A stretch of 24,133 nucleotides of DNA from IMCC26077 sp964561165 (GTDB taxonomy: Bacteria > Actinomycetota > Actinomycetes > Nanopelagicales > Nanopelagicaceae): assembly GCA_964561165.1 (NCBI GenBank), contig CAZLOJ010000017.1:1-24133 (forward strand), read 5' to 3'. Each line of letters begins with the position of its first letter. The stretch's first letter is position 1. Positions 1 through 6,962 of this stretch are shown here, piece by piece. A model generated the notes under the pieces. It made no database searches and was not told the DNA's origin. It worked only from the letters and a program-made list of their open reading frames with translations. The translations under genes were made by a program, and so were the position numbers.

Positions 1-81
1 ACAGGGCCTGGAGCAAAAACCCGAATCGCCTTCATATCCCAAATCTACTCATCAGATTTCGTAGATCAGGCAGTTACCGTG

Positions 82-165
82 TGTCCGAACGGGGACTTGA
101 ACCCCGAAGCCCTTTCGGGCACTAGCACCTCAAGCTAGCGCGTCTGCCAATTCCGCCACCCGGAC
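82..165 (-). tRNA. tRNA-Leu (anticodon GAG)
   Basis: Read on the minus strand, the sequence folds as a type II tRNA. The acceptor stem GTCCGGG (159-165) pairs with TTCGGAC (83-89), and the discriminator A is at 82. The anticodon stem CTAGC/GCTAG encloses the loop TTGAGGT, giving anticodon GAG at 129-131. A long variable arm (TGCCCGAAAGGGCTT) and the T arm CGGGG-TTCAAGT-CCCCG follow. The long variable arm and the GAG anticodon identify leucine (CUC/CUU codons). The 3' CCA is not encoded, so it must be added by a nucleotidyltransferase. The gene is divergent from the M20 peptidase gene. Bases 1-81 downstream contain only a weak A/T-rich inverted repeat (41-59) with no T-tract, so I call no terminator there. 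Confidence 0.97.
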
Positions 166-203
166 GAGGTGAACCACTCTCGAGGAGAGCAGCGCAAGTC
201 GAT

Positions 204-232
204 AGCCTACCAACGCGTCGGTAAGCCAACAA
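204..232 (-). promoter_or_regulatory. Candidate promoter of tRNA-Leu
   Basis: On the minus strand a -35-like TTGTTG (232-227) and a -10-like TAGGCT (209-204) are separated by 17 bases. They would start transcription about 30 bases before the mature tRNA 5' end. The rest of 166-334 shows no gene; it holds a small inverted repeat, CTCTC-gag-GAGAG, at 177-189 and the leader of the M20 gene. Confidence 0.45.
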
Positions 233-320
233 ACCGCTCTAGTCCGCAGTATTTGGCAGTGTTCCGCCGTATTCGAGAGCAAGAAAGTTCAATCAAACGG
301 GGAAAATCTTCGGTAACTAT

Positions 321-326
321 AGGAAG
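321..326 (+). promoter_or_regulatory. Ribosome binding site of the M20 peptidase
   Basis: AGGAAG lies 8 bases before the ATG at 335. It supports that start, and unlike several genes further on it indicates a leadered mRNA. Confidence 0.6.
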
Positions 327-334
327 ATAACGGT

Positions 335-1648
335 ATGCGAGAGACTGATTATGCAGAGTTAGGCGCAGAGGCGGTACGCCTATGTCAAGAATTGATCCGA
401 ATTCCCAGCGTCAACCATGGGGGTGGCAGAGGCGATGAACTCGCGGCTGCGCAGTACGTTGCTGAGTATCTAAGAAGCTGCGGTTTAGACCCTGTGCTTT
501 ATTACGCAGCACCTACTCGGGTGAGCGTCGTCGCTCGCATCAAAGGTCGAGACAGTTCCCGTCCAGGATTGGTGCTGCACGGACACCTAGATACCGTTCC
601 GGCAGATGCCAACGATTGGAAAGTGGATCCGTGGTCGGGTGCGATCAAAGACGGCGAGATTTGGGGCCGCGGGGCTGTTGATATGAAAGATATGGATGCA
701 ATGATTCTTGCAATCGCGAAAGATTGGCATCGTCGTGGTTACGTTCCAGATCGTGATGTTGTGCTTGCCTTCTTCGCCGACGAAGAAGCGGGTGGCACGT
801 ATGGAGTTAATTGGATTGTTAAGAATCATCCCGAAGCTTTTGCGGGGTGCTCAGAAGCAGTTTCGGAAGTCGGCGGTTTCTCTGCAACGCTGAGTAATGG
901 AAAGCGCCTCTATCTCGTAGAAACTTCCGAAAAAGGCATGTACTGGATGGAACTTTCTGCAGAAGGTACTGCAGGACATGGTTCGATGGTCAATAAAGAG
1001 AACGCGGTAACTGCTCTTGCTCAAGCAGTATCGCGAATAGGTTCACACCAGTGGCCAATTCGTATCACCCAAACGCTACGAGTTTTTCTGACAACCGTCG
1101 CGAAAACTCTTGGCAAAGAATTCGATGAGAAGAATCCTGGACCAATAGTCGCCGAACTAGGTTCGATGGCTCGGATGATCGGCGCAACTACGCAGAACAC
1201 GGCAAATCCAACAATGTTAGAAGCAGGATACAAAGAGAATGTCATTCCGCAGCATGCACGCGCTGTTGTGGATGGCAGATTTCTTCCTGGATATGAAGAG
1301 GAGTTCCTCGCTACCATTCGCGAGCTCGCAGGATCAGAGATCACGGTTACACCGATAATTCATGATGTGGCGCTAGAACTTCCCTTCACTGGAGAATTGG
1401 TAAACGCGATGTGTGCAGCGATTAAAGATTCTGATCCAGAGGGTATTCCCGTGCCGTACGTGATGAGCGGAGGTACCGATAACAAAGGATTGTCGAAGTT
1501 AGGCATCGCAGGTTATGGCTTCTCGCCTCTGAAATTGCCGCCAGAGCTAGATTTCATGGCGTTGTTTCATGGCATTAATGAGAGAGTTCCGGTTTCGGCA
1601 ATCCATTTCGGCGTCGAGGCGTTGGATCGGTTCCTACAGCGCGCATAG
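335..1648 (+). CDS. M20/M25/M40-family zinc metallopeptidase
   Basis: Predicted cytosolic di-metal hydrolase of the M20 superfamily (437 aa, normal length), cleaving a peptide or N-acyl amino acid. The metal centre is complete. HGHLDTVP gives metal ligand His84 and Asp86; GRGAVDMKD gives bridging Asp116; FADEEAGG gives general base Glu150 and ligand Glu151; EVGG gives Glu178; and the C-terminal HGINERVP gives His412. The region around residues 185-300 matches the lid/dimerisation domain in position. There is no signal peptide. The ATG is preceded by AGGAAG at good spacing. The gene stands alone, between a divergent tRNA and a convergent minus-strand pair, and its stop codon overlaps an intrinsic terminator. 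M20 members (dipeptidases, deacylases, DapE-like enzymes) cannot be separated by sequence reading alone, so the substrate is open. Confidence 0.93.
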   Translation: MRETDYAELGAEAVRLCQELIRIPSVNHGGGRGDELAAAQYVAEYLRSCGLDPVLYYAAPTRVSVVARIKGRDSSRPGLVLHGHLDTVPADANDWKVDPWSGAIKDGEIWGRGAVDMKDMDAMILAIAKDWHRRGYVPDRDVVLAFFADEEAGGTYGVNWIVKNHPEAFAGCSEAVSEVGGFSATLSNGKRLYLVETSEKGMYWMELSAEGTAGHGSMVNKENAVTALAQAVSRIGSHQWPIRITQTLRVFLTTVAKTLGKEFDEKNPGPIVAELGSMARMIGATTQNTANPTMLEAGYKENVIPQHARAVVDGRFLPGYEEEFLATIRELAGSEITVTPIIHDVALELPFTGELVNAMCAAIKDSDPEGIPVPYVMSGGTDNKGLSKLGIAGYGFSPLKLPPELDFMALFHGINERVPVSAIHFGVEALDRFLQRA

Positions 1649-1667
1649 CGCCAAGGCGCTCATTTTT
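1647..1667 (+). terminator. Rho-independent terminator of the M20 gene
   Basis: The inverted repeat AGCGCC-aa-GGCGCT (1647-1660; realistically a 5-bp stem with a 4-base loop) is followed by CATTTTT. The stem begins inside the TAG stop codon (1646-1648), so the terminator overlaps the end of the coding region. Confidence 0.75.
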
Positions 1668-1672
1668 CCCTG

Positions 1673-1876
1673 CTATAGCGGAGGTAATTGTTCGAATTCG
1701 ATCTCCGGGCGCCATACCTTCCGCTTAAGTTGAACTAAATGGCGACCATCTGGGTAAATTCGCACTCGATCTAAAATCCAACGTTCGCGCTCGGCAAATT
1801 CGGCGAGCATCTTTTGCACCGCGCTCTTTTTTGTTCCCCGAGGAACGCGAAGCAAATGGTATTCGTAGGTAATCAT
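1673..1876 (-). CDS. DUF5703 family small protein
   Basis: A 67-aa protein matching the actinobacterial DUF5703 pattern: an N-terminal YEYHLLRVPRGT strand, a helix (about residues 16-32), then WILDRVRIYPDGRHLVQLKRK, a strand pair rich in basic residues. No catalytic motif, membrane segment or signal peptide is visible, so the function is unknown. Its ATG overlaps the stop of the upstream aldo/keto reductase gene by four bases (ATGA, 1873-1876), so the two are very probably translated from one mRNA. Association of DUF5703 genes with M20 peptidase and mshC-region genes is, to my knowledge, common in Actinobacteria. The family call rests on recall of the conserved motif. Confidence 0.8.
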   Translation of the reverse strand: MITYEYHLLRVPRGTKKSAVQKMLAEFAERERWILDRVRIYPDGRHLVQLKRKVWRPEIEFEQLPPL

Positions 1877-2799
1877 TGAGCGCTCACATCATCAAGAGCG
1901 CTGCGCACGACAGCGGGCAATTCGATTTCATCAACGCGCAAGATGCCACGTAATTGTGCTGCGCTTCGTGCGCCAATAATCGCGCTGGAAATTCCTGGCG
2001 CATCGCGAACCCACGCTAGTGCGATTTCAAGAGGTGCTGAACCCAAACCATCAGCGGCCATTGCTACTGCTTGGACTATTTGGCGAGCCCTTGGTTCCAA
2101 ATACGGTGACACGAACGGTCCTAGGTGTGGACTTGCGCCTCGAGAATCTGCTGGAACTCCATTGAGATATTTCCCAGTTAGAACACCGCGTCCTAGTGGC
2201 GACCAGGCTAGAACGCCAAGTCCAACTTCGGCTGCACAGGGGAGAATTTCCGCTTCCACGTTTCGGTTGAGCAGAGAGTATTCATTTTCAGTGATAGAGA
2301 GCGGTATCGAACGCTCGAGCAATGTGAATGCCCTGGCAGTTTGCCAACCCGAAAAATTTGAAATTCCTATGTAACGAACCCGACCGCTTGATACTGCCAA
2401 TTCAAGGGCAGTCAACGTTTCTTCAAGGAGAACGCTTTCATCCCAACGCTGCACCATCCAAATATCTAGGTAATCTGTCCGCAATCTCTTGAGAGATTCA
2501 TCGAGATCCTTAAGTAGATTTCCTCGTGAATTGTTCACGCCAGTCGTTGTCATGCCAGCTTTACTTGCAAGGACAACTTGATCGCGCGGCGTGAGGGTAT
2601 TGAGTAGACCGCCAATTACGCGCTCACTATCGCCATCCCCGAAGATTGCCGCCGTATCTATAAGAGAGCCGCCATAATCGAGGAACGCACGAAGCTGTTC
2701 TGCTGCTTCATGTTCGTCGGTATCCCGGCCCCAGGTCATCGTGCCAAGTCCGAGCGCAGATACGCGCAAACCGCTCCTACCTAGTTGACGAATCTCCAT
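1873..2799 (-). CDS. Aldo/keto reductase with altered catalytic tetrad
   Basis: A 308-aa (beta/alpha)8 barrel protein of the aldo/keto reductase superfamily, of usual length, with LGLGTMTWG near the N-terminus. Family members reduce carbonyls with NADPH through an Asp-Tyr-Lys-His tetrad. Here Asp48 (LIDTA) and Lys80 (LASK) are present. The tyrosine is Phe53 (AIFGDGDSE, codon TTC) and the histidine is Gln117 (DIWMVQRWD, codon CAG), each one base change from the canonical codon. The C-terminal cofactor region looks intact (IIGARSAAQL). The frame is open and well conserved, so this is not an evident pseudogene. The start ATG has GAGGA about 10 bases upstream. It is first in a two-gene unit with the DUF5703 gene and divergent from the histidine phosphatase gene. 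It may have lost reductase activity or changed mechanism. Confidence 0.9.
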   Translation of the reverse strand: MEIRQLGRSGLRVSALGLGTMTWGRDTDEHEAAEQLRAFLDYGGSLIDTAAIFGDGDSERVIGGLLNTLTPRDQVVLASKAGMTTTGVNNSRGNLLKDLDESLKRLRTDYLDIWMVQRWDESVLLEETLTALELAVSSGRVRYIGISNFSGWQTARAFTLLERSIPLSITENEYSLLNRNVEAEILPCAAEVGLGVLAWSPLGRGVLTGKYLNGVPADSRGASPHLGPFVSPYLEPRARQIVQAVAMAADGLGSAPLEIALAWVRDAPGISSAIIGARSAAQLRGILRVDEIELPAVVRSALDDVSAQ

Positions 2800-2825
2800 C
2801 GTCTGCAGTTCCTCACTAACTTCGC

Positions 2826-2855
2826 TAACCTCTAGGTGGGAGAGTAGCTAGGGGG
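2826..2855 (+). promoter_or_regulatory. Candidate -10 and strong ribosome binding site for the histidine phosphatase
   Basis: TAACCT at 2826-2831 fits a TANNNT -10 box and would give a leader of about 24 bases. AGGGGG at 2850-2855 sits 6 bases before the TTG at 2862, and this decides that non-ATG start. In the opposite direction TACTCT (2846-2841) could serve the aldo/keto reductase gene, but that is weaker. Confidence 0.5.
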
Positions 2856-2861
2856 AACGCA

Positions 2862-3557
2862 TTGGGCACGGTAATACTCATTCGCCACGCGCGCAGTACC
2901 GCCAATGCAAGCAATATTTTGGCTGGCCAAAGCCCAGGTGTTCGCCTCGATCCGACAGGAATTGAGCAGAGCAAGTCACTTGCTGACCTGCTAGGTCCGC
3001 TACCTATCAATCGAGTCTTTGTAAGCCCGCTCGAGAGATGCGTCGACACAATTTCCCCATGGTTAACCAAATATGGCAATAGCGTGGAAGTGCAAAGTGA
3101 ACCGAGAATTATTGAGCCTGATTATGGAGCATGGAGTGGGCGCTCGCTTGAGGAGTTAGCTTTAGAGAAGTTGTGGAGCGATGTGCAACATAATCCTGCT
3201 GAAGTGATTTTTCCTAAGGGCGAGAAATTCGTTGATGTGTGGAATCGAGTTGCTGATTTCTATCGACAAATTCGAGACCTTGCAAACGATGGCGGAAATT
3301 ACATAGTGGTCAGCCATGGGGACATTATTAAATTCCTCATCGCGAACGTTCTCAATATTCGATTTGAACATTTTCAAGCTCTCATTGTCGAGCCTGCTTC
3401 GATTTCTATTGCACAATTTGCTGACGCAAGAGCGCGATTGGTGCAATTCAATAGGTCTACCCAAGAGATCGATGCCTTAGTGAGATCGCTTTCTCCAGCC
3501 ACTCTTGGTGGCGAAAGCGGTCAAAAATCTCACTCCTCGACACAGGGGAGTAAGTAA
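2862..3557 (+). CDS. Histidine phosphatase, MSMEG_4193 family
   Basis: A 231-aa member of the histidine phosphatase (phosphoglycerate mutase-like) superfamily. The N-terminal LIRHARST motif supplies Arg8 and the phospho-accepting His9. SPLERC gives Arg59, EPDYGAWSG gives the acidic Glu85, and VVSHGD gives the second catalytic His152. The last ~25 residues are Ser/Gly/Lys-rich and probably disordered. Translation starts at TTG, supported by AGGGGG six bases upstream and by the family N-terminus starting right at the first strand. It is the first gene of a tight run with DUF3090, SCO1664 and mshC, a conserved actinobacterial set. The substrate is not known from sequence. The position suggests a phosphorylated small molecule, possibly in mycothiol metabolism (inference). 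Confidence 0.9.
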   Translation: MGTVILIRHARSTANASNILAGQSPGVRLDPTGIEQSKSLADLLGPLPINRVFVSPLERCVDTISPWLTKYGNSVEVQSEPRIIEPDYGAWSGRSLEELALEKLWSDVQHNPAEVIFPKGEKFVDVWNRVADFYRQIRDLANDGGNYIVVSHGDIIKFLIANVLNIRFEHFQALIVEPASISIAQFADARARLVQFNRSTQEIDALVRSLSPATLGGESGQKSHSSTQGSK

Positions 3558-3559
3558 AC

Positions 3560-4084
3560 ATGCGCGAGATTCATGATTTCGAATTCCCGGAGCGATTTAT
3601 CGCGGGTACCGTGGGTATGCCAGGCGAAAGAACTTTTTATCTCCAAGCCGTGGACGGGCGAAGAAATGTTTCTGTTGCTTTGGAAAAAAATCAATTAGCA
3701 ATCTTGGCCGAGCGAATTGTTGCTTTATTCAAAGAGTTAAAGATCGGAAAAGCTCAGGACTTGAAGCGCGCGAACCGTCCGTTACCCCAATTGCTGACCC
3801 CGTTCTCTGAAGAATTCCGCATTGCTGCCCTCTCGCTGACATGGAATGCGCAAACCGAGCAATTGATTATTGAAGCTCAAGGTGGAGACGAGAGTGAAAT
3901 AATCGAAGATCTCGACTCTGGTCCGCCGCTCCTGCGGGTAACGCTCGCCATGGAAACAGCGCTCAGTTTTGCTCTGGATTCCTTCACTCTAATCAGCGCT
4001 GGTCGTCCACCTTGCCAATTCTGTGGTGCGCCGCTGGATCCACAGGGGCATGTCTGTCCGAGGGCAAATGGTTATCGACGCTAG
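3560..4084 (+). CDS. DUF3090 family protein with C-terminal Cys/His cluster
   Basis: A 174-aa protein that starts with the family signature (FEFPERFIAGTVGMPGERTF, about residues 7-26) and continues with FYLQAVDG and SVALEKNQLAILAERI. The C-terminus carries a small zinc-ribbon-like cluster, CQFCGAPLDPQGHVCPRANG, with Cys152, Cys155, His164 and Cys166 as candidate ligands. There are no membrane segments. Function is unknown; in Actinobacteria it is regularly found next to the MSMEG_4193 phosphatase and the SCO1664 protein. The ATG follows the phosphatase stop by two bases. An AGGGGAG (3544-3550) inside the end of the upstream gene provides the ribosome binding site. The next gene starts inside its last 17 bases, so translation is probably coupled. 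Confidence 0.88.
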   Translation: MREIHDFEFPERFIAGTVGMPGERTFYLQAVDGRRNVSVALEKNQLAILAERIVALFKELKIGKAQDLKRANRPLPQLLTPFSEEFRIAALSLTWNAQTEQLIIEAQGGDESEIIEDLDSGPPLLRVTLAMETALSFALDSFTLISAGRPPCQFCGAPLDPQGHVCPRANGYRR

Positions 4085-4775
4085 GTCAGCCATCGAATCC
4101 GGAGAAATAGAAATCACCGGACGGTTGGTCGATGCTTCAAATGCGACCTTATTTGGCCATGTCATCGGAGCTAATGGCCAGGCAATCTCTGTGATTTATA
4201 AACCAATCGCTGGTGAGCGGCCATTATGGGATTTCCCTGATGGCACGTTAGCTGCGCGAGAGGTTGCTGCTTACCGATTCAGTGATTTTGCTGGTTTTAA
4301 TCTGGTGCCTCTGACAATTTTACGAGATGGACCCTTTGGCCCGGGCGCAGTGCAAGAATGGATAGAGGTAGATGAGCGAGTAGACATCATTGAACTTGCC
4401 CAGTCTAGAGGTCAAGCGCTTCGCAGGTTGGTACTTTTTGATGCCATCATCAACAACACAGACCGAAAGATAGGTCACCTACTTCCTGCACGTACCGGAG
4501 AACTTTTTGCATGCGACCATGGTGTGTGCTTCCATGAAGAAGATAAATTACGAACCGTCCTATGGCAATGGCGAGCAGAGGAGCTTCTTCGCGAAGATTT
4601 TGAACTTCTGCTATCTGTACATGATCGCTTCGATGATTTTGCATCCATCGTTGAAGAGCTGTTAACGCCTACCGAAATTGCCGCTACCAAGATGAGAATC
4701 GAAAGGCTGATTCACGCGAAGGTATATCCATCTCCCTCTGATGAATGGCCGGCAATCCCATGGCCTCCGATCTAA
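4068..4775 (+). CDS. SCO1664 family protein (PI3/4-kinase-like fold)
   Basis: 235 aa from the chosen ATG. A longer frame from a GTG at 4023 would add 15 residues that only read through the DUF3090 zinc cluster out of frame. The family pattern begins with GEIEITGRLVDASNATLFG. Kinase-like residues are visible: VIYKP (Lys45, phosphate-binding), REVAAYR (Glu65, helix partner), the catalytic loop LFDAIINNTDRKIGHLL (residues 123-139, with Asp125, Asn130 and Asp132), and CDHG (Asp150) in the place of the metal-binding DFG. These fit the phosphatidylinositol-kinase-like family to which SCO1664 proteins are assigned. The substrate is unknown; a soluble metabolite is more likely than a lipid because no membrane region is seen. 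Together with the upstream phosphatase it could form an opposing kinase/phosphatase pair (inference). Confidence 0.85.
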   Translation: MVIDARSAIESGEIEITGRLVDASNATLFGHVIGANGQAISVIYKPIAGERPLWDFPDGTLAAREVAAYRFSDFAGFNLVPLTILRDGPFGPGAVQEWIEVDERVDIIELAQSRGQALRRLVLFDAIINNTDRKIGHLLPARTGELFACDHGVCFHEEDKLRTVLWQWRAEELLREDFELLLSVHDRFDDFASIVEELLTPTEIAATKMRIERLIHAKVYPSPSDEWPAIPWPPI

Positions 4776-4805
4776 AGATATGCAGGAAAAGCCCCCGCAC
4801 CTGAG

Positions 4806-4818
4806 TAAACTCTAGAGG
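4806..4818 (+). promoter_or_regulatory. Leaderless promoter of mshC (-10 TAAACT)
   Basis: TAAACT at 4806-4811 places the expected transcription start at 4818, exactly the G of the GTG start codon. No Shine-Dalgarno sequence precedes it, and no good -35 hexamer is visible. This supports both the GTG start and separate expression of mshC within the run. Confidence 0.6.
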
Positions 4819-6053
4819 TGAAATCTTGGGCTCCGGTATACCTTCCACCAAACGCGGAGCGAGAATTTCCTACTCTTTCGATTCATAACTCGCTAACCGG
4901 CAAGAGTGATCCCATTACGGAAAATCCCGTTTCGATGTATGTCTGTGGCATCACCCCTTACGATGCTACGCATCTTGGTCACGCCGCGACATACCTGACG
5001 TTCGATGTAATTAATAGGTACTTGCGACTGACTGGCCGCGAAGTTCACTATGTTCAAAACATCACTGATGTAGATGACCCCCTTCTAGAACGGGCGCAGC
5101 GGGATAATGTGGAGTGGCAATCGCTAGCTACTAGTCAGATTTCGCTTTTTAGAGACGACATGACCGCTCTTCGCGTATTACCTCCCGACCATTACATGGG
5201 GGCGGTAGAAACAATCCCTTGGGTTGTAGATGCTGTAAATGAGCTGAAGAAACGGAACAGTGTTTATGAGCTTGAAGGAGATTTGTACTTTCAAATTTCC
5301 TCTGACCCGAATTTTAATTCCTACAACGCGCTATCTATCGAAGCGCAGGTAGCTATATTCGCGGAGCGTGGTGGAGACCCACAGCGCCCAGGCAAAAGAA
5401 ACCCCCTGGATTGCTTGATTTGGCGAAGTGAAAGAGCAGGGGAGCCTGCATGGCCGTCACCCTTCGGCGCAGGTCGTCCAGGGTGGCATATCGAATGTAC
5501 AGCCATAGCTCTCAAGTACTTGAGCGCTCCTATTTCCATCCAAGGTGGTGGCAGCGATCTTCATTTTCCGCATCACACGATGTGTGCGGCTGAAGGAAAA
5601 GTGCTCACCGGTAAAGATTTCGCCAAACGATTCGTTCATGCAGGGATGATCGCTTTAGATGGTGAAAAAATGAGTAAATCTAAAGGCAATCTAAAATTCG
5701 TTTCGGTGATGCGTGCAGAGGGAATAGATCCGTTAGTAATTCGAATTGCCCTCTTATCTGGACACTATCGAGCAGATCGACCATGGAGCGATGCATTGCT
5801 CCAACAGAGCCAAACTCGACTCACATTATGGCGTGCGGCGTTCTCAAGTCCGTATGGGGGAGATGTTGAAACCCTAATCATGGCAATGGCAGAGCGGTTA
5901 AGTGATGATCTCGATACTCCAGGAGCCTTTGAATTGCTCGATGCTTGGGCGGGCGAAAGGTTGCGCACCTTGACATCCGAAGAGCGTGTAGCAGTTACCG
6001 ATATCGGTCAACTTTCACGATTTTTAGATGCTGCACTAGGCATTGCGCTCTAA
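4818..6053 (+). CDS. mshC: Cysteine--1-D-myo-inosityl 2-amino-2-deoxy-alpha-D-glucopyranoside ligase (mycothiol synthesis)
   Basis: MshC joins cysteine to GlcN-Ins in an ATP-dependent reaction, the third enzyme step of mycothiol synthesis. It is a class I cysteinyl-tRNA synthetase-like protein without the tRNA-binding tail. The 411-aa length is typical. YVCGITPYDATHLGHA supplies zinc ligand Cys43 and the HIGH-like motif THLGH (51-55). GWHIEC gives Cys227, LHFPHH gives His252/253, and KMSKSKGN (284-291) is the KMSKS loop. MDCL/IWR-type residues of the family are present as LDCLIWR (197-203). ITPYDATHLGH separates it from true CysRS, which has a different HIGH region and a longer C-terminus. 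The GTG start coincides with a predicted transcription start. It ends at a terminator that reaches into the convergent PAC2 gene. Confidence 0.96.
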   Translation: MKSWAPVYLPPNAEREFPTLSIHNSLTGKSDPITENPVSMYVCGITPYDATHLGHAATYLTFDVINRYLRLTGREVHYVQNITDVDDPLLERAQRDNVEWQSLATSQISLFRDDMTALRVLPPDHYMGAVETIPWVVDAVNELKKRNSVYELEGDLYFQISSDPNFNSYNALSIEAQVAIFAERGGDPQRPGKRNPLDCLIWRSERAGEPAWPSPFGAGRPGWHIECTAIALKYLSAPISIQGGGSDLHFPHHTMCAAEGKVLTGKDFAKRFVHAGMIALDGEKMSKSKGNLKFVSVMRAEGIDPLVIRIALLSGHYRADRPWSDALLQQSQTRLTLWRAAFSSPYGGDVETLIMAMAERLSDDLDTPGAFELLDAWAGERLRTLTSEERVAVTDIGQLSRFLDAALGIAL

Positions 6054-6071
6054 CTGAACGCAAGAGAGCGC

Positions 6072-6089
6072 TCGCTATTAGCGATTTTT
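6072..6089 (+). terminator. Rho-independent terminator of mshC
   Basis: TCGCT-att-AGCGA (6072-6084) is followed by TTTTT (6085-6089), 18 bases after the mshC stop. The hairpin and T-tract lie over the last codons and the stop of the convergent PAC2 gene. Confidence 0.75.
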
Positions 6090-6929
6090 GTCGTCCCCTC
6101 GGTGGCGCAAATATCGTTCGAATTCGCGGGCAATTGATTCGCCAGAAGCTTCGGGCAGCTCTGCTGCATCTTTCGATTCTTCTAGGGATTGTACGTATTC
6201 TGAAATTTCAGAATCTTCTTGAGTGATTTGAGTTGCTCCAAGCTCCCACGCTCGCGCGTCATCAGGCAATTCGCCTTCTGGAATGTTTATCTCAATCAAA
6301 TCTTCCAAATGATTAAGTAGGGCTAACGTAGCCTTAGGGCAGGGTGGACTGGCAACGTAATGCGGTATCGCCGCCCATAGTGAAACTGCGTCGAGATCTC
6401 GCGCATTACATCCATCTTGTAGAGCGCCAAGAATTCCAGTTGGTCCTTCGTAGCGACTCATCTCAACATCGAACCTTTTCGCCAATCCAGAATTCGCTGC
6501 TGAAAGCGTTACCGGTATTGGGCGAGTATGTGGCACATCCGCTAAGAGTGATCCCAGTGACACTACGAGGGAGATGTCGAGATCTTCCCCAAGGGAGAGT
6601 AACTCGCCGATGAAAGTCCGCCACTTCATCGAAGGTTCAACACCTGCAACAACTAACAAATCACGATCAAAATCTGGGACTGTGATGGCATGCACGGTAG
6701 TTGTTGGCCACGAGAGTTCACGGTCACCGTTTTCGTCGAGAAAGATCTGCGGGCGATTTACTTGATAATCGTAGAAATCTTCCGATTCAACCTCGGCAAT
6801 CAATTGCGAAGGCCAGAGTGCCAGCAAATGTTCAACCGCTTTCGATGCTGCTTCGCCTGCATCATTCCAGCCCTGAAAAGCGGCGATCATGATGGGGTCC
6901 CGCAGCGCTGGAAGGGAGTAGATCTCCAT
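6078..6929 (-). CDS. PAC2 (proteasome assembly chaperone 2-like) family protein
   Basis: 283 aa from the chosen ATG. The N-terminus MEIYSLPALRDPIMIAAFQGWNDAGEAAS matches the actinobacterial PAC2 start, with the conserved GWNDAG segment. Further family features are LLVVAGVEPSMKW, VVSLGSLLADVPHTRP, YEGPTGILGALQ and ASLWAAIPHYV-like strands; the last ~50 residues are acidic and charged. PAC2-family proteins have an archaeal/eukaryotic proteasome-chaperone fold, but their role in Actinobacteria is not established. The longest frame begins at a TTG at 6962 that overlaps the metH ATG. The ATG at 6929 is preferred because a TACTGT -10 box puts the transcript start exactly on it and because of family alignment. 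It is divergent from metH. No proteasome subunit gene is in the window. Confidence 0.88.
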   Translation of the reverse strand: MEIYSLPALRDPIMIAAFQGWNDAGEAASKAVEHLLALWPSQLIAEVESEDFYDYQVNRPQIFLDENGDRELSWPTTTVHAITVPDFDRDLLVVAGVEPSMKWRTFIGELLSLGEDLDISLVVSLGSLLADVPHTRPIPVTLSAANSGLAKRFDVEMSRYEGPTGILGALQDGCNARDLDAVSLWAAIPHYVASPPCPKATLALLNHLEDLIEINIPEGELPDDARAWELGATQITQEDSEISEYVQSLEESKDAAELPEASGESIAREFERYLRHRGDDKNR

Positions 6930-6941
6930 AGCCATACAGTA
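6929..6941 (-). promoter_or_regulatory. Leaderless promoter of the PAC2 gene (-10 TACTGT)
   Basis: On the minus strand TACTGT (6941-6936) puts the expected +1 at 6929, the A of the preferred ATG. There is no Shine-Dalgarno sequence. Confidence 0.55.
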
Positions 6942-6948
6942 GAGCAGG

Positions 6949-6962
6949 TACCCTTGCTCCAA
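6949..6962 (+). promoter_or_regulatory. Near-leaderless promoter of metH (-10 TACCCT)
   Basis: TACCCT at 6949-6954 predicts +1 at 6961, one base before the ATG. The short divergent region leaves no room for a cobalamin or SAM riboswitch. Confidence 0.5.

Noticed and set aside
41..59. Inverted repeat AAATCT-actcatc-AGATTT as a terminator of tRNA-Leu or of a gene to the left.
   Set aside because: Weak A/T stem with no following T-tract on either strand.
1..64. A frame open from the window edge ending in TAG at 62-64 (about 20 residues, Pro/Ser-rich).
   Set aside because: Too short, no recognisable motif, and other frames are open too; it could be a gene tail but cannot be supported.
4023..4067. 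Upstream GTG start for the SCO1664 gene.
   Set aside because: The extra 15 residues only read the DUF3090 zinc-cluster DNA in another frame and do not resemble the family N-terminus.
6930..6961. A cobalamin or SAM riboswitch in front of metH.
   Set aside because: The gap is about 30 bases and the predicted transcript is leaderless; there is no space for such an RNA.
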